DNA of 64,000 bases, taken from positions 4,588,001-4,652,000 of the forward strand of contig CM072337.1 of assembly GCA_036874045.1 (NCBI GenBank), written 5' to 3'. Position numbers and translations under genes: made by a program. Under the pieces are notes generated by a model, which was not told where the DNA came from, ran no database searches, and worked only from the letters and a program-made list of their open reading frames with translations. Positions within the stretch are counted from its first letter, which is position 1. Each line of letters opens with the position of its first letter. This document shows, in pieces, positions 1 through 10,359 of the stretch. This DNA comes from Cymodocea nodosa. Taxonomy: Eukaryota; Streptophyta; Magnoliopsida; Alismatales; Cymodoceaceae.

Positions 1-222
1 ATGCAGGAATCTCCAAAGCATTTTCAATCTATTCAAGTTCAGCACATGGAAGAGGAAGTTCAAGAACAAACTCCTCTAAAGCAACAAAATCAAATTCCTG
101 ACCCAACTGAAGCAATAGTTTTGAATGAAGTACACTTTTAGAGTCAGGAAACATATAATAAATACCAAGAGATTAGGGGTTATGATATCATATACAATAG
201 ACCAGTAAATTAGGATGGGATG
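1..222 (+). pseudogene. Downstream accessory ORF of element C, 5' piece ('putative plant transposon protein'-like)
   Basis: Frame 1 encodes a Gln/Glu-rich linker followed by a segment containing NEVHF and KYQEIRGYDIIY. This matches the ORF at 46598-48817 (element A) and its minus-strand copy at 31237-33477. Two in-frame TAG codons replace Trp codons: F*SQ here is FWSQ in element E, and VN*DGM here is VNWDGM in element A. The piece ends at the solo-LTR insertion, and 218-222 is the left copy of its target duplication. The function in these elements is unknown. The resemblance to the plant-transposon-protein domain comes from motif order, not a search. Confidence 0.7.
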
Positions 223-2406
223 TGTTTGGTTACCTAGCACGACACTAGAAAACTTGTTTGGATCTCCAGCAATGCACCAGAAAACTATGATTTGTTAACT
301 TCTGTTTTTACTTAGCTAATTTATCTTTATGCCTATTCCCTTTTTTTAGAAGTAAACAAACAACTTTTCACACAAATTAGATTTTAATTCCAATTTGTAT
401 TTTAACTGCAAGTGCACAGTGTCTACTGTATTAGTGTGTAAGTACAGATCGATCCCACAAGGAATTGCTTAAGAATTGAGAACTGTTCCATTTTGAACAA
501 TCAAATTTATATATTCAATAAGCTCTTCGTTGAATTACAGTTAACTCAACGGACAAAGTTCGTTGAATTATGGCTAACTCAACGGACTAACCTCGTGGAC
601 TTAATTAAGTTAACTCCACGAGCCTGTCGTTCCAATTTAATACTACTATTTATAGAGGAATTCGGCCAACCATTGGGCGGTTCCATAGATTGTAAATAAC
701 ATCAATTAAGATCTTTAATGTTAGTAAACACTGGATTTATCATTAAGCATACTAACATTCAGATAATTCAAATAGTAACCATTAAAATCTTTAAGTATTT
801 TGAACGAACCAATTTCAGTAAACTGTAAAACTAAAACAAACATAAAACAATCACAATACTAACAAAGATAACATTAATCATGATACAACACGAACAACAC
901 AACACTCAAATACAAAATACAAACACAAATAAATTGTTTTTGGTATTTTTGTTTTAATATGAACATGGAAATGGGCAAAAGGTGAAATGTAAAGTAATCT
1001 CAGTCGACAGTAAATACTTTCGTCACTACATGCGACGCGATTACACCACTAAAAATTAAACCACTTACAATTCTATCTCCTCTCCCTATAGAATCGTGAG
1101 TCCAGAATTGCAAAATGATCTCCTCTTCAGCATATAGGCATCAACCCGAAAACAAGGCTAGAAGCTTTACGATCTCCTAAGATATGAGTCGGTGCTTGGT
1201 GAAAATGGTTTACCTTCCTGCGATGCGATCACTCCTCACAGTGGTTGTCAAGCACTATGTTTGCCTCGAAATCGACCCAACATCAGGAAAGTATTCACAC
1301 AGACCTCTGATGGTTGGTGATTATGGTGGTGGTGATGATGGTTGGTGTGGTACTTCAGAGAATTACCAACGCTGATACTCTTTTGCACGCACTGGCCACA
1401 CCCATCGATCACACACTTTTACTTCTTTTTCTTCTTTTCTTTTATATTTCTTCAGTGGTAACTGCAGATGCTTGAATGGTCGGTTGAATTTCCTTCATTC
1501 ATATCAACGACGATGATTTCTTCTCTCTACGCGATACGTGCGATCGTGGTTTTTCCTTCCAACTGTCCTGTTTCTGCAACCGCTATAGTGGCATATTAGA
1601 AAATAAATAGTCCATGGAGATACAGATAACTCAACAGACTTACTTCGTTGATTTAACTATAAAACATGTGCATAAATTTAACTATCCGATGCTCAGGTGC
1701 ATTTCGGATACTTACAAACTTAACTATCCGATGCCTAGATGCATTTCGGATAGTTACAGATAACTCATTGATATATAACTTAAGTAAATCTACTAGATCT
1801 TGACACGTCTCAACAATAATTTAATAATAAAAGAAACATTTCGAAGAGTTACAGGTCTAACTATCCGATGCTCCGATGCTGGATAGTTATAGATAACTCA
1901 CCGCAAATCCACTTAAGTCACTTTCCCAGAACATGACACGTGTTCACAGCTATTTTATAAATAAAAGGAGATTTCGGAGAGTAACACATATAACTATCCA
2001 TGCCTAGCTGCAATTTTGGATAGTTATAGATAACTCACCGAAAGTTCACTTAAGTCATGCATTATGGTTTCAACACGTGTATTTCAGGAAATAATAAAAT
2101 ATTCTTTTAAAACATAACTGTTCGGTAATTTAAACATAACTATTCGATACATGTTCGGTATGTTAAACATAACTGTCCAAAATATTAGAAAATTCAAATA
2201 CTTAAGGATTTCACAGCCTGCAACTTACCGATAGTTCAAAAATGTACTAAATTAACATTAATTCCCCAAAATTAAGTAGATTCTTTAATTAAAGCTTATA
2301 ATAGTGCAATTATAACATAACGGTTTAATTCTCATATTATAAGCTAAATATTATGCAATTAACCATCATTTAACTATTAATATTATGCACTTTTTCATTC
2401 TAAACA
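223..2406 (-). repeat. Solo LTR (long LTR subtype of the A/B/C/E family)
   Basis: It begins TGTTTGG and ends CTAAACA, and is flanked by a perfect 5-bp duplication GGATG (218-222 and 2407-2411). The reverse strand starts TGTTTAGAATG like the LTRs of element A. At 2184 bp it is longer than A's 1797 bp because of extra palindromic U3 units (TAACTATCCGA...TCGGATAGTTA, about 1680-2170) and an extra segment near its U5 end (about 255-300) that it shares with element E. No internal region is present, so it probably arose by LTR-LTR recombination. The uninterrupted sequence in element A (about 48080-48110) shows the empty site. Confidence 0.93.
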
Positions 2407-2411
2407 GGATG

Positions 2412-3139
2412 CAAGATATCAAGGATTTATATGAGTTCCAAGGTCTACTGTAGTTTATTTCTCAACAGAGAGGGCATGCAGTATATAAGAATCTAGTGCC
2501 CTGCTTCTATGCAAATTTAAGAGAAGGAGAAAGTGGATTAATTTCCAACGTAGAGCAAGTTGATGTACAGATAATACTAGAGCTTCTACACAACATTTTA
2601 GGACTGAGAAATGAAGGAATTGAAATTCTGAAAGAAACAACTACAGTGGAATGGGCTGAACAGGAAATTAAACAGTGCTTAGCCATCGACCTTGGTGTGC
2701 CATTACTAAATAGAGTAAAGTACTAAATGGAAAGGCACACATGGTTACAATCATATTGGTAAAAACTGTTTATCAAGGACAAGGCCACGACATTGAACTT
2801 AATCAATTTGTCAAGTGGGCCACATATGCAGTTGTGAACAGAATTCAAATTAATTAGTCTACATTTTTTATCTCCAAGCTGAGAACAGTAAAGAAAAAAT
2901 TATTTTATGGAGATCTGATTCCACTACAGATGGTGGATAGTATTGATTTCACGAAATGGGCATCAAAAAGGATAAAATCAAGAACCATTTCAATGAAAGA
3001 ATATAGAAATTATGCTGCAACTGTTGAAGTATCTATACCTTCTAGAGGTATTACAAGAGTTGTAAAAAGGATAAACCACTTAGAGCAACAATTAGAAAAA
3101 CTCCAAAAGGAAGTAGATGAACTTAGGAAGAAAGATTAA
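2412..3139 (+). pseudogene. Downstream accessory ORF of element C, 3' piece ('putative plant transposon protein'-like)
   Basis: This continues the ORF across the solo LTR. It has a conserved block around ENLVPCFYANLREGE, then a block around GKAHMV and VKWATYAVVNRIQIN, and a C-terminal coiled coil (INHLEQQLEKLQKEVDELR, about 3068-3130) before TAA at 3137. Decay includes a TAG at about 2452 where element A has CAA, a frameshift near 2723 just before the NGKAH block, and a TAG replacing Trp near 2857. The family pattern (short aromatic-rich blocks, then a helical C-terminus) resembles the plant transposon protein domain found in Athila-like elements. Its biochemical role is not known. Confidence 0.72.
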
Positions 3140-3321
3140 ATTGTATTGTTCGTCTACTTGTACTTATATTTGTATGAAAAATATCTGATTGATTGTAATG
3201 TAAAATATTCATATAAATGAATGTATATTTTTCAGATGTATTTTCATTCGTGTTTAAGAATGATGAAATAGATCAACTATATTGAATATTATATAATTGT
3301 TTGAACAAGATGCAAGACTGT

Positions 3322-5165
3322 TGTTTGGGTTTTCCCAGCACTACACTAGAAAAACTTGGATTTGTTACTTCTATTTTTACTTAGTTAATTTATTTTTATG
3401 CCTATTCTTTCTTTTAGAAGTAAACAAACAACCTTTAATATAATTTAGATATTAATTCCAATTTGTACTTTAACTGCAAGTGCACAGTGTCTATTGTATC
3501 AGTGTGCAAGTACAGGTCGATCCCACAGGGAATTGCTGACGAATTTAAGAAATGTTGGATTATGAACAATTCAAATTTATATTCAATAAGCACTCCATTG
3601 AGTTACAGTTAACTCAATGGACTAAGTTCGTCGTGTTATGGCTAACTCAACGAACTATCCTCGTGGACTTAAGTTAACTCCACAAGCCTGTCTCTTCTTT
3701 ATAATACTGCTATTTACAGAGGAATTCGGCCAACCATTGGACAATTCCACAGAATGTAAATAACATTAATTAAGCTTTTTAATGCTAGTTAACATTGGAT
3801 TTATCATTAAGCAATACTAACATTCAGATGATTCAAACAGTAACCATTAAAATCTTTAAGTCTTTTTATACGAACCAATTTTAGTAAACTGTAAAATTAA
3901 AACTAACATAAAACAATCATAAAACTAATACAGATAACATTAATCACATTACAACACAAACAATACAACACTCAAATACAACATACAAACAAAGATAAAT
4001 TGTTTTTGGTATTTTTGTTTTTGATGTAATGGGCGAAAGGTGAAATGTAAAGTAATCTCACTTGAGAGTAAATACTTCCGACACTACTTGCAACGCGATT
4101 ACACCACTGAAAATTAAACCACTTACAATTATATCTCCTCTCCCTATAGAATCGTGAGTCCAGAATTGCAAGATGATCACTTCTTCAATATACAGGCATC
4201 AAATCGAAGCCAAGGCTAAAAGCTTTACGATCTCCTGAAATATGAGTCGGCGCTTGGTGAAAATGTCTTCCCTTCCCGCGACGTGATCACTCCTCACAGT
4301 GGTTGTCAGGCATTGTGTTTGTCTCGGAATCGACCCGACATCAGGTAAGTATCCTCACAGACCTCCGATGATTGGTGATTATGGTGGTGATACGATGGTT
4401 GGTGTGATACTTCGGAGAATTGCCGATACTGTCTATAGAAAGCTCGGTGCTCCTCCTCTGTATACACTGGCCGTCCATCGATCACACACACTTCTTCTTT
4501 TTTTCTTCTTTTATTTTATATTTCTTCTGTAGTAACTGCTTCTACTTGAATGGTCAGTTGGATTTCCTTCCTTTAGATCAACGGCGATGATTTCTTTCTC
4601 CCTACGTGATACATGCAAACGTGGTTTTTCCTTCCAACTATCTGTTCCTACAACTGCTACAGTGGCATTTTAGAAAATAAATAGTCCGTGGAGTTACAGA
4701 TAACTCAACGGACTTTCTTCGTTGATTTAACTATAAAACACGTGCAAAAAAATAACAACTTAAGTTTATAACGCTAACCTAACGCGTTGCCTTAATGTTC
4801 AATATAGCAACTCAACACGTATAGTTATGCTAACTTAACGAGTTATAACTTAAGTAAATCTACCAAATCTAGACACGTGTCAGCAGCAGTTTAAACATAA
4901 AATAACATTTCGGAGAGTTACAGGTATAACTATCCTATGCTCAGATGCATTTTCGGATACTTAAGAATTTCACAGCCTGCAATTTACCGACAGTTCATAA
5001 ATGTACTAAATTAACATTAATTCCCCAAAATTAAGCAGATTCTTCAATTAAAGCATATAACAGTGCAATTATAACATAATGGCTTAATTCTCATATGATA
5101 AGCTAAATATTATGCAATTAACCATCATTTAACCGTTAATAATATGCACTTTTTCATTCTAAACA
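3322..5165 (-). repeat. 3' LTR of element B
   Basis: 1844 bp, TGTTTGGG...CTAAACA on the plus strand. It is directly followed by CTTCCCTCATACC, the complement of the family PPT. It contains the G-box palindrome GACACGTGTC (4872-4881) and the CGTTGAGTTA palindromes (about 3595-3690). Paired with 10360-12219: the first 280 aligned bases show about eight mismatches, seven of them transitions. Confidence 0.92.
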
Positions 5166-6899
5166 CTTCCCTCATACCTAAATTTTGCTACTCCCTTAGC
5201 AAACTAAGATCTAATTAATTGGTCTTTCAAAAAGTGCTCGAATTAATTCTTCCCCCTTTGTTTTTTTTTTCTGTTCAGCATAAACATATATTCTGTATGT
5301 TTCAGTAATCAACCTGCAAAGATATTTAGAATATATGTAAATTACATACAAAGTATATCATCTTCATATAGGTGTTAATTATATTATCGTTTGTTCTTCT
5401 TTTCATCATTTGTAATCCTGAATTTTCCAATAAGTTTTCTAGAAGAAATTTCAACAACATACGAATCAAAGTACAATCCAATTCAATTTGATTAAGGCAA
5501 GTAGAATAAAGAATTGTATTTCCATTAAACAACTTCAAAAGTCAATTCCAGATTCATATTTCAGCAATTCTAGATAACAGAAAATATACTCGATTCATAA
5601 GATATCTGTATTTCACAAAACACTTGTATCTTTTCAGAATAGTATATGTCTTTTTCTTTTTCTTTTTTTTATGTACTTTAAAAGTTAATTTGACAAGCTT
5701 GAATCATACAAGAGATTTCTAATGTACCCATGTAACGAGCTTTCAGTCAACAATCTCAGATCTAATCAGGATCTTAGGTTGCCAGATTTTCAGGGTCCTT
5801 TTTCAGGTCAACAATCCTTACATACCTATCTACTCAAGTACAAAAGGCTTATGATCAAATAAGTCAATAAACTCTCAAAGTTTTTTTCTTTTTTTTCTCT
5901 TTTTTTTTTTCAAAAAATAAATGCACACACAAAACAAAGCATTAATCACATACTGTATATGCACGTATTTCATTAATACAGATGTAGTAAAACACCAATC
6001 TCATATAATCCTACTTCTATCATTTACTAAAAATATGAATCCATAACAACAAGCTCTTACTTTATCTGTAGTTTAATAAGATCTACACATAAATCATTCT
6101 ACAAGTTCAATCAATCAAAGTAAATGTATCTTTCATCATATGTGTTTCATTTAATCTAGAATTCACATCTCAGCTCCTTCAGGACTTCAGATAATTTTCT
6201 GATTAAGCATTAAATATTCTGATTTCATTTTAAAATCGTGAAACTGTTAAACTCATGAAATTCAGAAAAATCATAAGATACTATATCTAGATTTACATAA
6301 ATAATAAATTCTATAGCATCTTCTATAGCCTTCTAAATATAACATTCAAGTAGTTTATAAAAATTTTACAATCTCAATTATCGGATAGTTACAGGAAGTT
6401 CATAAAAATTTTCAATTTCCTCAAAACTTTGCAGTACCATTTTAATTCCTTTAATTAACAAACTTACATGGCTATTACTTTAATTACCTCCCCCCCATAC
6501 CTACATTTTGCATTGTCCTCAATGTAAAAGATTTGACAATAAGTACAATAATTGTAACAGGCATGAATAAAGTTTTGTTTGATTTAAAATTCAAGATAAG
6601 TAATTGGTTACATACCTTGTTCCATTTGTATCTCTTTCTGCATATTCTGATTTTTGATTCTGAAAAACTTTTCATTCCCAGATAAACACAGAATATAAAA
6701 CAAAATAACATTTAACAGATATTAATAAATCAGTGTCTTGTGTGGAACCTAGGCTTCTATGCCTTTGGTGGCTCACAAGCAAGCCAGTTGGTTTCCCAGA
6801 ACAGATACCAACAAACTGGATTGATATTTTGTTTCGTTTGTTTTTTTTTTTCTAAAAATAAATGCAAAATACACAACATTAGACACACAAAATCACAGC
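5166..6899 (-). other. 3' noncoding region of element B with two polypurine tracts
   Basis: No supportable ORF. The terminal PPT complement is at 5166-5178. A second pyrimidine run at 6486-6497 is followed by CATTGTCCTCAATG (6511-6524). On the element strand this is a CATTG-AGGA-CAATG hairpin upstream of a G-rich tract. The same hairpin/PPT block occurs in elements E, A (one mismatch) and D. Long pyrimidine tracts (about 5650-5670, 5880-5915) are poly-purine in the element sense. Confidence 0.75.
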
Positions 6900-8037
6900 T
6901 TAAGAACATGATTGAAAAGTAGAAACAAATGGAATAAATGTATCAGTCCAAGCAAACTTTTTAGGCATAGTTCTTGATGCTATTAATTCTGTTTTAATGC
7001 AGTTCTTGTTCCTTTTTAATTTGTAAACATGCAATATATTATAAATTCCAAATACGAGTGTATTACCATTAATGATATGTAATGCAGAAAGGGATCCTTT
7101 TTGGTTCCAAGGTAATGTAGCAGTTTCTATTTCTACATCTATTTCAATATACTCCTCTTCCCACTTCCATTCATTCATGTCTTCCATAATCCATATTGAA
7201 ATTTCATTAGTTCATCCCACCATCTTATCAGACATAAAGTAGGATCATCTTCTTCATTATACCACATTCCTATTTGAATTTCATTAAATTCTGCAGATGG
7301 TGGTTTAGCTATTTCACTCGGTACAGGTAAAATTTTTATATAATCATCATAACTGTCTATGCTCACAATGTATAAATCAGATCTATATGCTATTGATATC
7401 TCCGTGACTAAATAGATATAACCATCAAGTATGACATGTGTTTGGTTAATTAATGATTTCTGTCCTAGATATATTATAATGTTTTCATTCCAAGATCTGT
7501 TCAGAAAATTATACACATTTAAGCGTAAATCTTCACCCCAATTTCCTGTAGGTCTCCAATAATATAATTTTTCAAGAATTGTAGAATTTTTATCAAAAAA
7601 TATTAAAGTTGACCCACAATTTTCAGTTGGTGCTTCAAATATATTAGGTCTTCCTATATTACATTCTTCTCCTGTTATAGGATTTCTTATCAAAATATCA
7701 AGTAATGATAAACTTGCATACCTTGGTCTCGTCTTGTATATGATTAATCCTTCATCTATCCCCATAATATGACTCATTCCTTCTAATGCATTGGGTGGAA
7801 TTCCAGTAGTTTCTTCCATAGCCAGATATTCACGGGTATTTGAACTACGATTAAATGACCTCTATATGAATCCATCTCTAATCTTAGTCATTTTTGCAGC
7901 TTGTAGTCCCTGAAAATATTTTCTTCAATACAGTCTTTAATTTCCTTTGATACACAACACAACCTGCACAGATCTTTAGCTGACAAGTTACTTAGTACTT
8001 CCCTTAGTGCATCCAACAGTAATTTCATTAATTCCAT
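6900..8037 (-). pseudogene. F-box protein ORF carried by element B, decayed
   Basis: This is the counterpart of the A F-box ORF (51306-52445). The start is 8037 (ATG on minus) and the stop TAA is at 6902-6900. The N-terminal F-box region is recognisable, followed by the conserved middle with RNPITGEECNIGRP and the C-terminal block around EEDDPTLCLIRWWDELMKFQ. Breaks: a 1-base loss in the run encoding EEKYF (about 7922), a TAG for Trp in the DGFIW block (about 7863), and a frameshift near 7180. A conserved splice-acceptor-like CAG lies just upstream (about 8047-8060 on the minus strand). F-box proteins recruit substrates to SCF ubiquitin ligases; any such role here is inference. Confidence 0.8.
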
Positions 8038-8339
8038 TTGTCGATTCTGTAAAATAAAAACAAAAATTTAGTAGAGACAAAAATTAACATAACTACTGCA
8101 CACTCTCGTGGAGTTAAGGCATAACTCAATGGACTAAGTTCGTTGAGTTAAAAATTAACTCTATTATACTATTAACTTAAAATAAAACATATATACATAC
8201 AGATAGTTGCTTCAGATATGCTACTTCATTCAGCTGCCCTCCCAGAAGAGGTATCAATTTCATTAACCGTTCTATTGACAAGATTAGGTATAGCTTGTAT
8301 TGGAAATCCTTCAGTAGGTCTAACTTTCATTGGTTCCTT
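8038..8339 (-). other. Palindromic spacer between capsid and F-box ORFs of element B, with capsid tail
   Basis: Contains the CTCGTGGAGTTA / CGTTGAGTTA inverted-repeat block (about 8105-8165) seen at the same place in A (51175-51240) and E (about 28830-28885). About 8200-8339 is the in-frame remnant of the capsid ORF tail downstream of a TAG at 8340-8350. Confidence 0.65.
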
Positions 8340-9569
8340 CTATCTAAGTGAAATATTTCTATTCTGATTTTGATTTGCAGCATTTCCAAATATAAATTCT
8401 AGACGATTGTTTACTTGTTGGATTATCTTTTCTAATTTCTCTATTCTAGCTCCTTGTTCAATTAATACTTCATAACTTATGTTCTTCTCATTTATATTTT
8501 CTCCTCCCTGGAAATTGTTGTTTCTCCAAGATAAATTCGGGTGATTTCTCCAATTAGGATTATAAGAATTTCCCAAGTTATCTCTCTGGTTTCTAACATA
8601 AATAATATCTAAGTCATTTATGTTTGTATTCTTTTCTGCTAGCTTTTGATTTAATGATAACTCTTCTATTTTCTTTGTTAATTCATTTAATTTCACCTCA
8701 AGCATAGTATTGGAATCTATTCCATGCATTCCTCTTGGCAATAATCTTTTATCTGCAATAGCTTCAACCGAATTTTCCCACTATGCAGTTCTTTTTGCAA
8801 AATTTTCTAAATATGCCCATGCTTCTTCACTACATAATTTTAAAAATCCATTTTGACAAGTAGATTCTAGTAAAGATTTCATTGAAACATCTATGCCTTC
8901 ATAAATTATGCCTATTAATTGTGCTTTACTCATTGCATGATGTGGACATTGAGTTAGTAAATCTTTAAATCTTTCAAAATATTTCCAAAATGATTCACCC
9001 TGTTTTTGGCTACACATTAATATTTCTTTCTTCTTTTTAATCGTTTGATGTGTTGGATAGTATTTTTCCAAAAAAACAGAGCAAAATTCAATCTATGTAG
9101 AAATTGAATCAGGCGATAGAGTATATAACCATCTCTTAGCTGTATCTTTTAAAGCAAAAGGGATATATCTAAGTTTAATAGCATCTATACTCATGTTTGG
9201 CATTCTCATCATTTGACAAACTTCGTTAAATTCTCTAAGGAAATAATAGGCATCCTCTCTTTCTAATCCATGAAAAAGTGGCAATTGACTAATATAATTA
9301 GATTTCAGTTCAAACCTATCTCCCTCAAAGTTTGGCAATCGAATACATGAAGGTTCATCAATTAATTCAGGATACAGAATCTCTCCTAATGGTTTTTCTA
9401 CTAGAGCAGCCATCTCTACGTTCTCTTTTAAAGAAAGGTTAGCTACACCCCAAAGAATTTCGTTAAAGTTCAGTTTAGAAAATTTTTCAGTACTCCTCTA
9501 CAATGAAAATTCCTGAGCAGGTGTTCTTACTAATCGTTTAGTGCTTAGAGAACGAGTCCATGTGCTCAT
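8340..9569 (-). pseudogene. Capsid-like gag ORF of element B, located on the 3' side of the element
   Basis: It starts at 9569 (MSTWTRS-like in A) and contains the retrotransposon gag core: DEPSCIRLPNFEGDRFELKS, then a block with FHGLEREDAYYFLREFNEVC, KRWLYTLSPDS, and QKQGESFWKYFERFKDLL. A Lys/Glu coiled coil and the Athila-type NPNWRNHPNLSWR motif follow. No zinc knuckle lies in this ORF. In-frame TAGs occur at about 9093 (Trp in A), about 8780 (CAG in A) and at the 8340 end (CAG in A). With pol absent, this is the main structural ORF left, so B resembles gag-only non-autonomous elements. Confidence 0.85.
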
Positions 9570-9843
9570 AAATAAATAGCAGAAGATTAATTACATACCA
9601 TTCTGAAGCTTTCCAATCTATAAATATTTGTTGTCGGATGAAGGTTGAATCAGCCGCTTCTCCTTCCAGTTCCTCCAACACTTTCTCCTTTCTTTTAAAA
9701 GTACTGGTAACTCGTAAATAACATTCTGTTTCATATATATACTGTGCATCCATAAAGTGAATAAATCTCGTTGCAAGAACATGGCTTGCAACGTGCATCG
9801 TGGTTCCTATTTTAATGGGTACGTGTACCACTACTAATTTCAA
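9538..9843 (-). pseudogene. Small conserved ORF of the A/B/C/E family (copy in B)
   Basis: About 100 open codons here, sharing VVHVPIK, HVLATRFIHFMDA and a block with YLRVTSTFKRKE with copies at 49500-49766, 30310-30598 and a relic at 12743-12990. There is no ATG at the left end of the conserved region; the first ATG in A corresponds to the MHVA residue. In B the frame stays open through the spacer into the capsid start in another frame. I do not recognise a domain. The C-terminal half is charged and probably helical. Confidence 0.55.
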
Positions 9844-10333
9844 ATTTTGATAACCGCTAAACCGATGAAGTTTCGTTTGTGGTTAAAAGAATAACTGTTC
9901 TAATTAATCCACGAACTAACCTCGTTGAGTTACAGATTACTCAACAGAACACAGTCGGTTACTGTTGCTAACTCAACAGACTAACTTCGTTGAGTTAACA
10001 CTTGGCAACATCTAAGTTTCACTCTCGTAAGTTTTCTATTCTATTTTCTTTTTTTACAGGTTTAACCGATACTATGCTTCGGTCAGACCTAAATATTTTT
10101 TATTTTTTTTTACTTTTCTTTCGGTTGGACCGATACTATGTTTCGGTCAAACCAATATTTTTTTTTTTTTGAAAATTAATATACAATTTTTTTTAATGTT
10201 TCGGTCATACCGATGGATCTAGTCAGTTGAACCGCAACTATTTTTATGTTTTATATATATTTTTAATGTTTAACTCAATTCAATTCAATTCACTTCACTT
10301 CGACTCAATTCAATTCAATTCAGTTCAATTCAA
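9844..10333 (-). other. Leader spacer of element B: two palindrome families and (TTGAA)n
   Basis: Contains CGTTGAGTTA palindromes (about 9900-10000), then three or four TCGGTyrrACCGA palindromes (about 10060-10240) matching 46095-46260 of A and 33820-33970 of E, then a TTCAA microsatellite (10271-10335) touching the PBS. In A the TCGGT block lies after integrase. Here deletion has moved it into the leader. Confidence 0.75.
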
Positions 10334-10352
10334 TTCCCCGGCAACGGCACCA
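10334..10352 (-). promoter_or_regulatory. Primer-binding site of element B
   Basis: The minus strand reads TGGTGCCGTTGCCGGGGAA, close to the TGGCGCCGTTGCCGGGGA primer site typical of Athila-like elements (Asp-tRNA type). It lies seven bases inside the 5' LTR end at 10360. Confidence 0.9.
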
Positions 10353-10359
10353 TAAAACT

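Noticed and set aside
6484-6711. Short open frame at 6484-6711 and its match at 52680-52907
   Set aside because: Both lie across the noncoding hairpin/PPT block. The two run in the same element sense only because the copies are homologous, no start context or domain is visible, and E's copy is broken.
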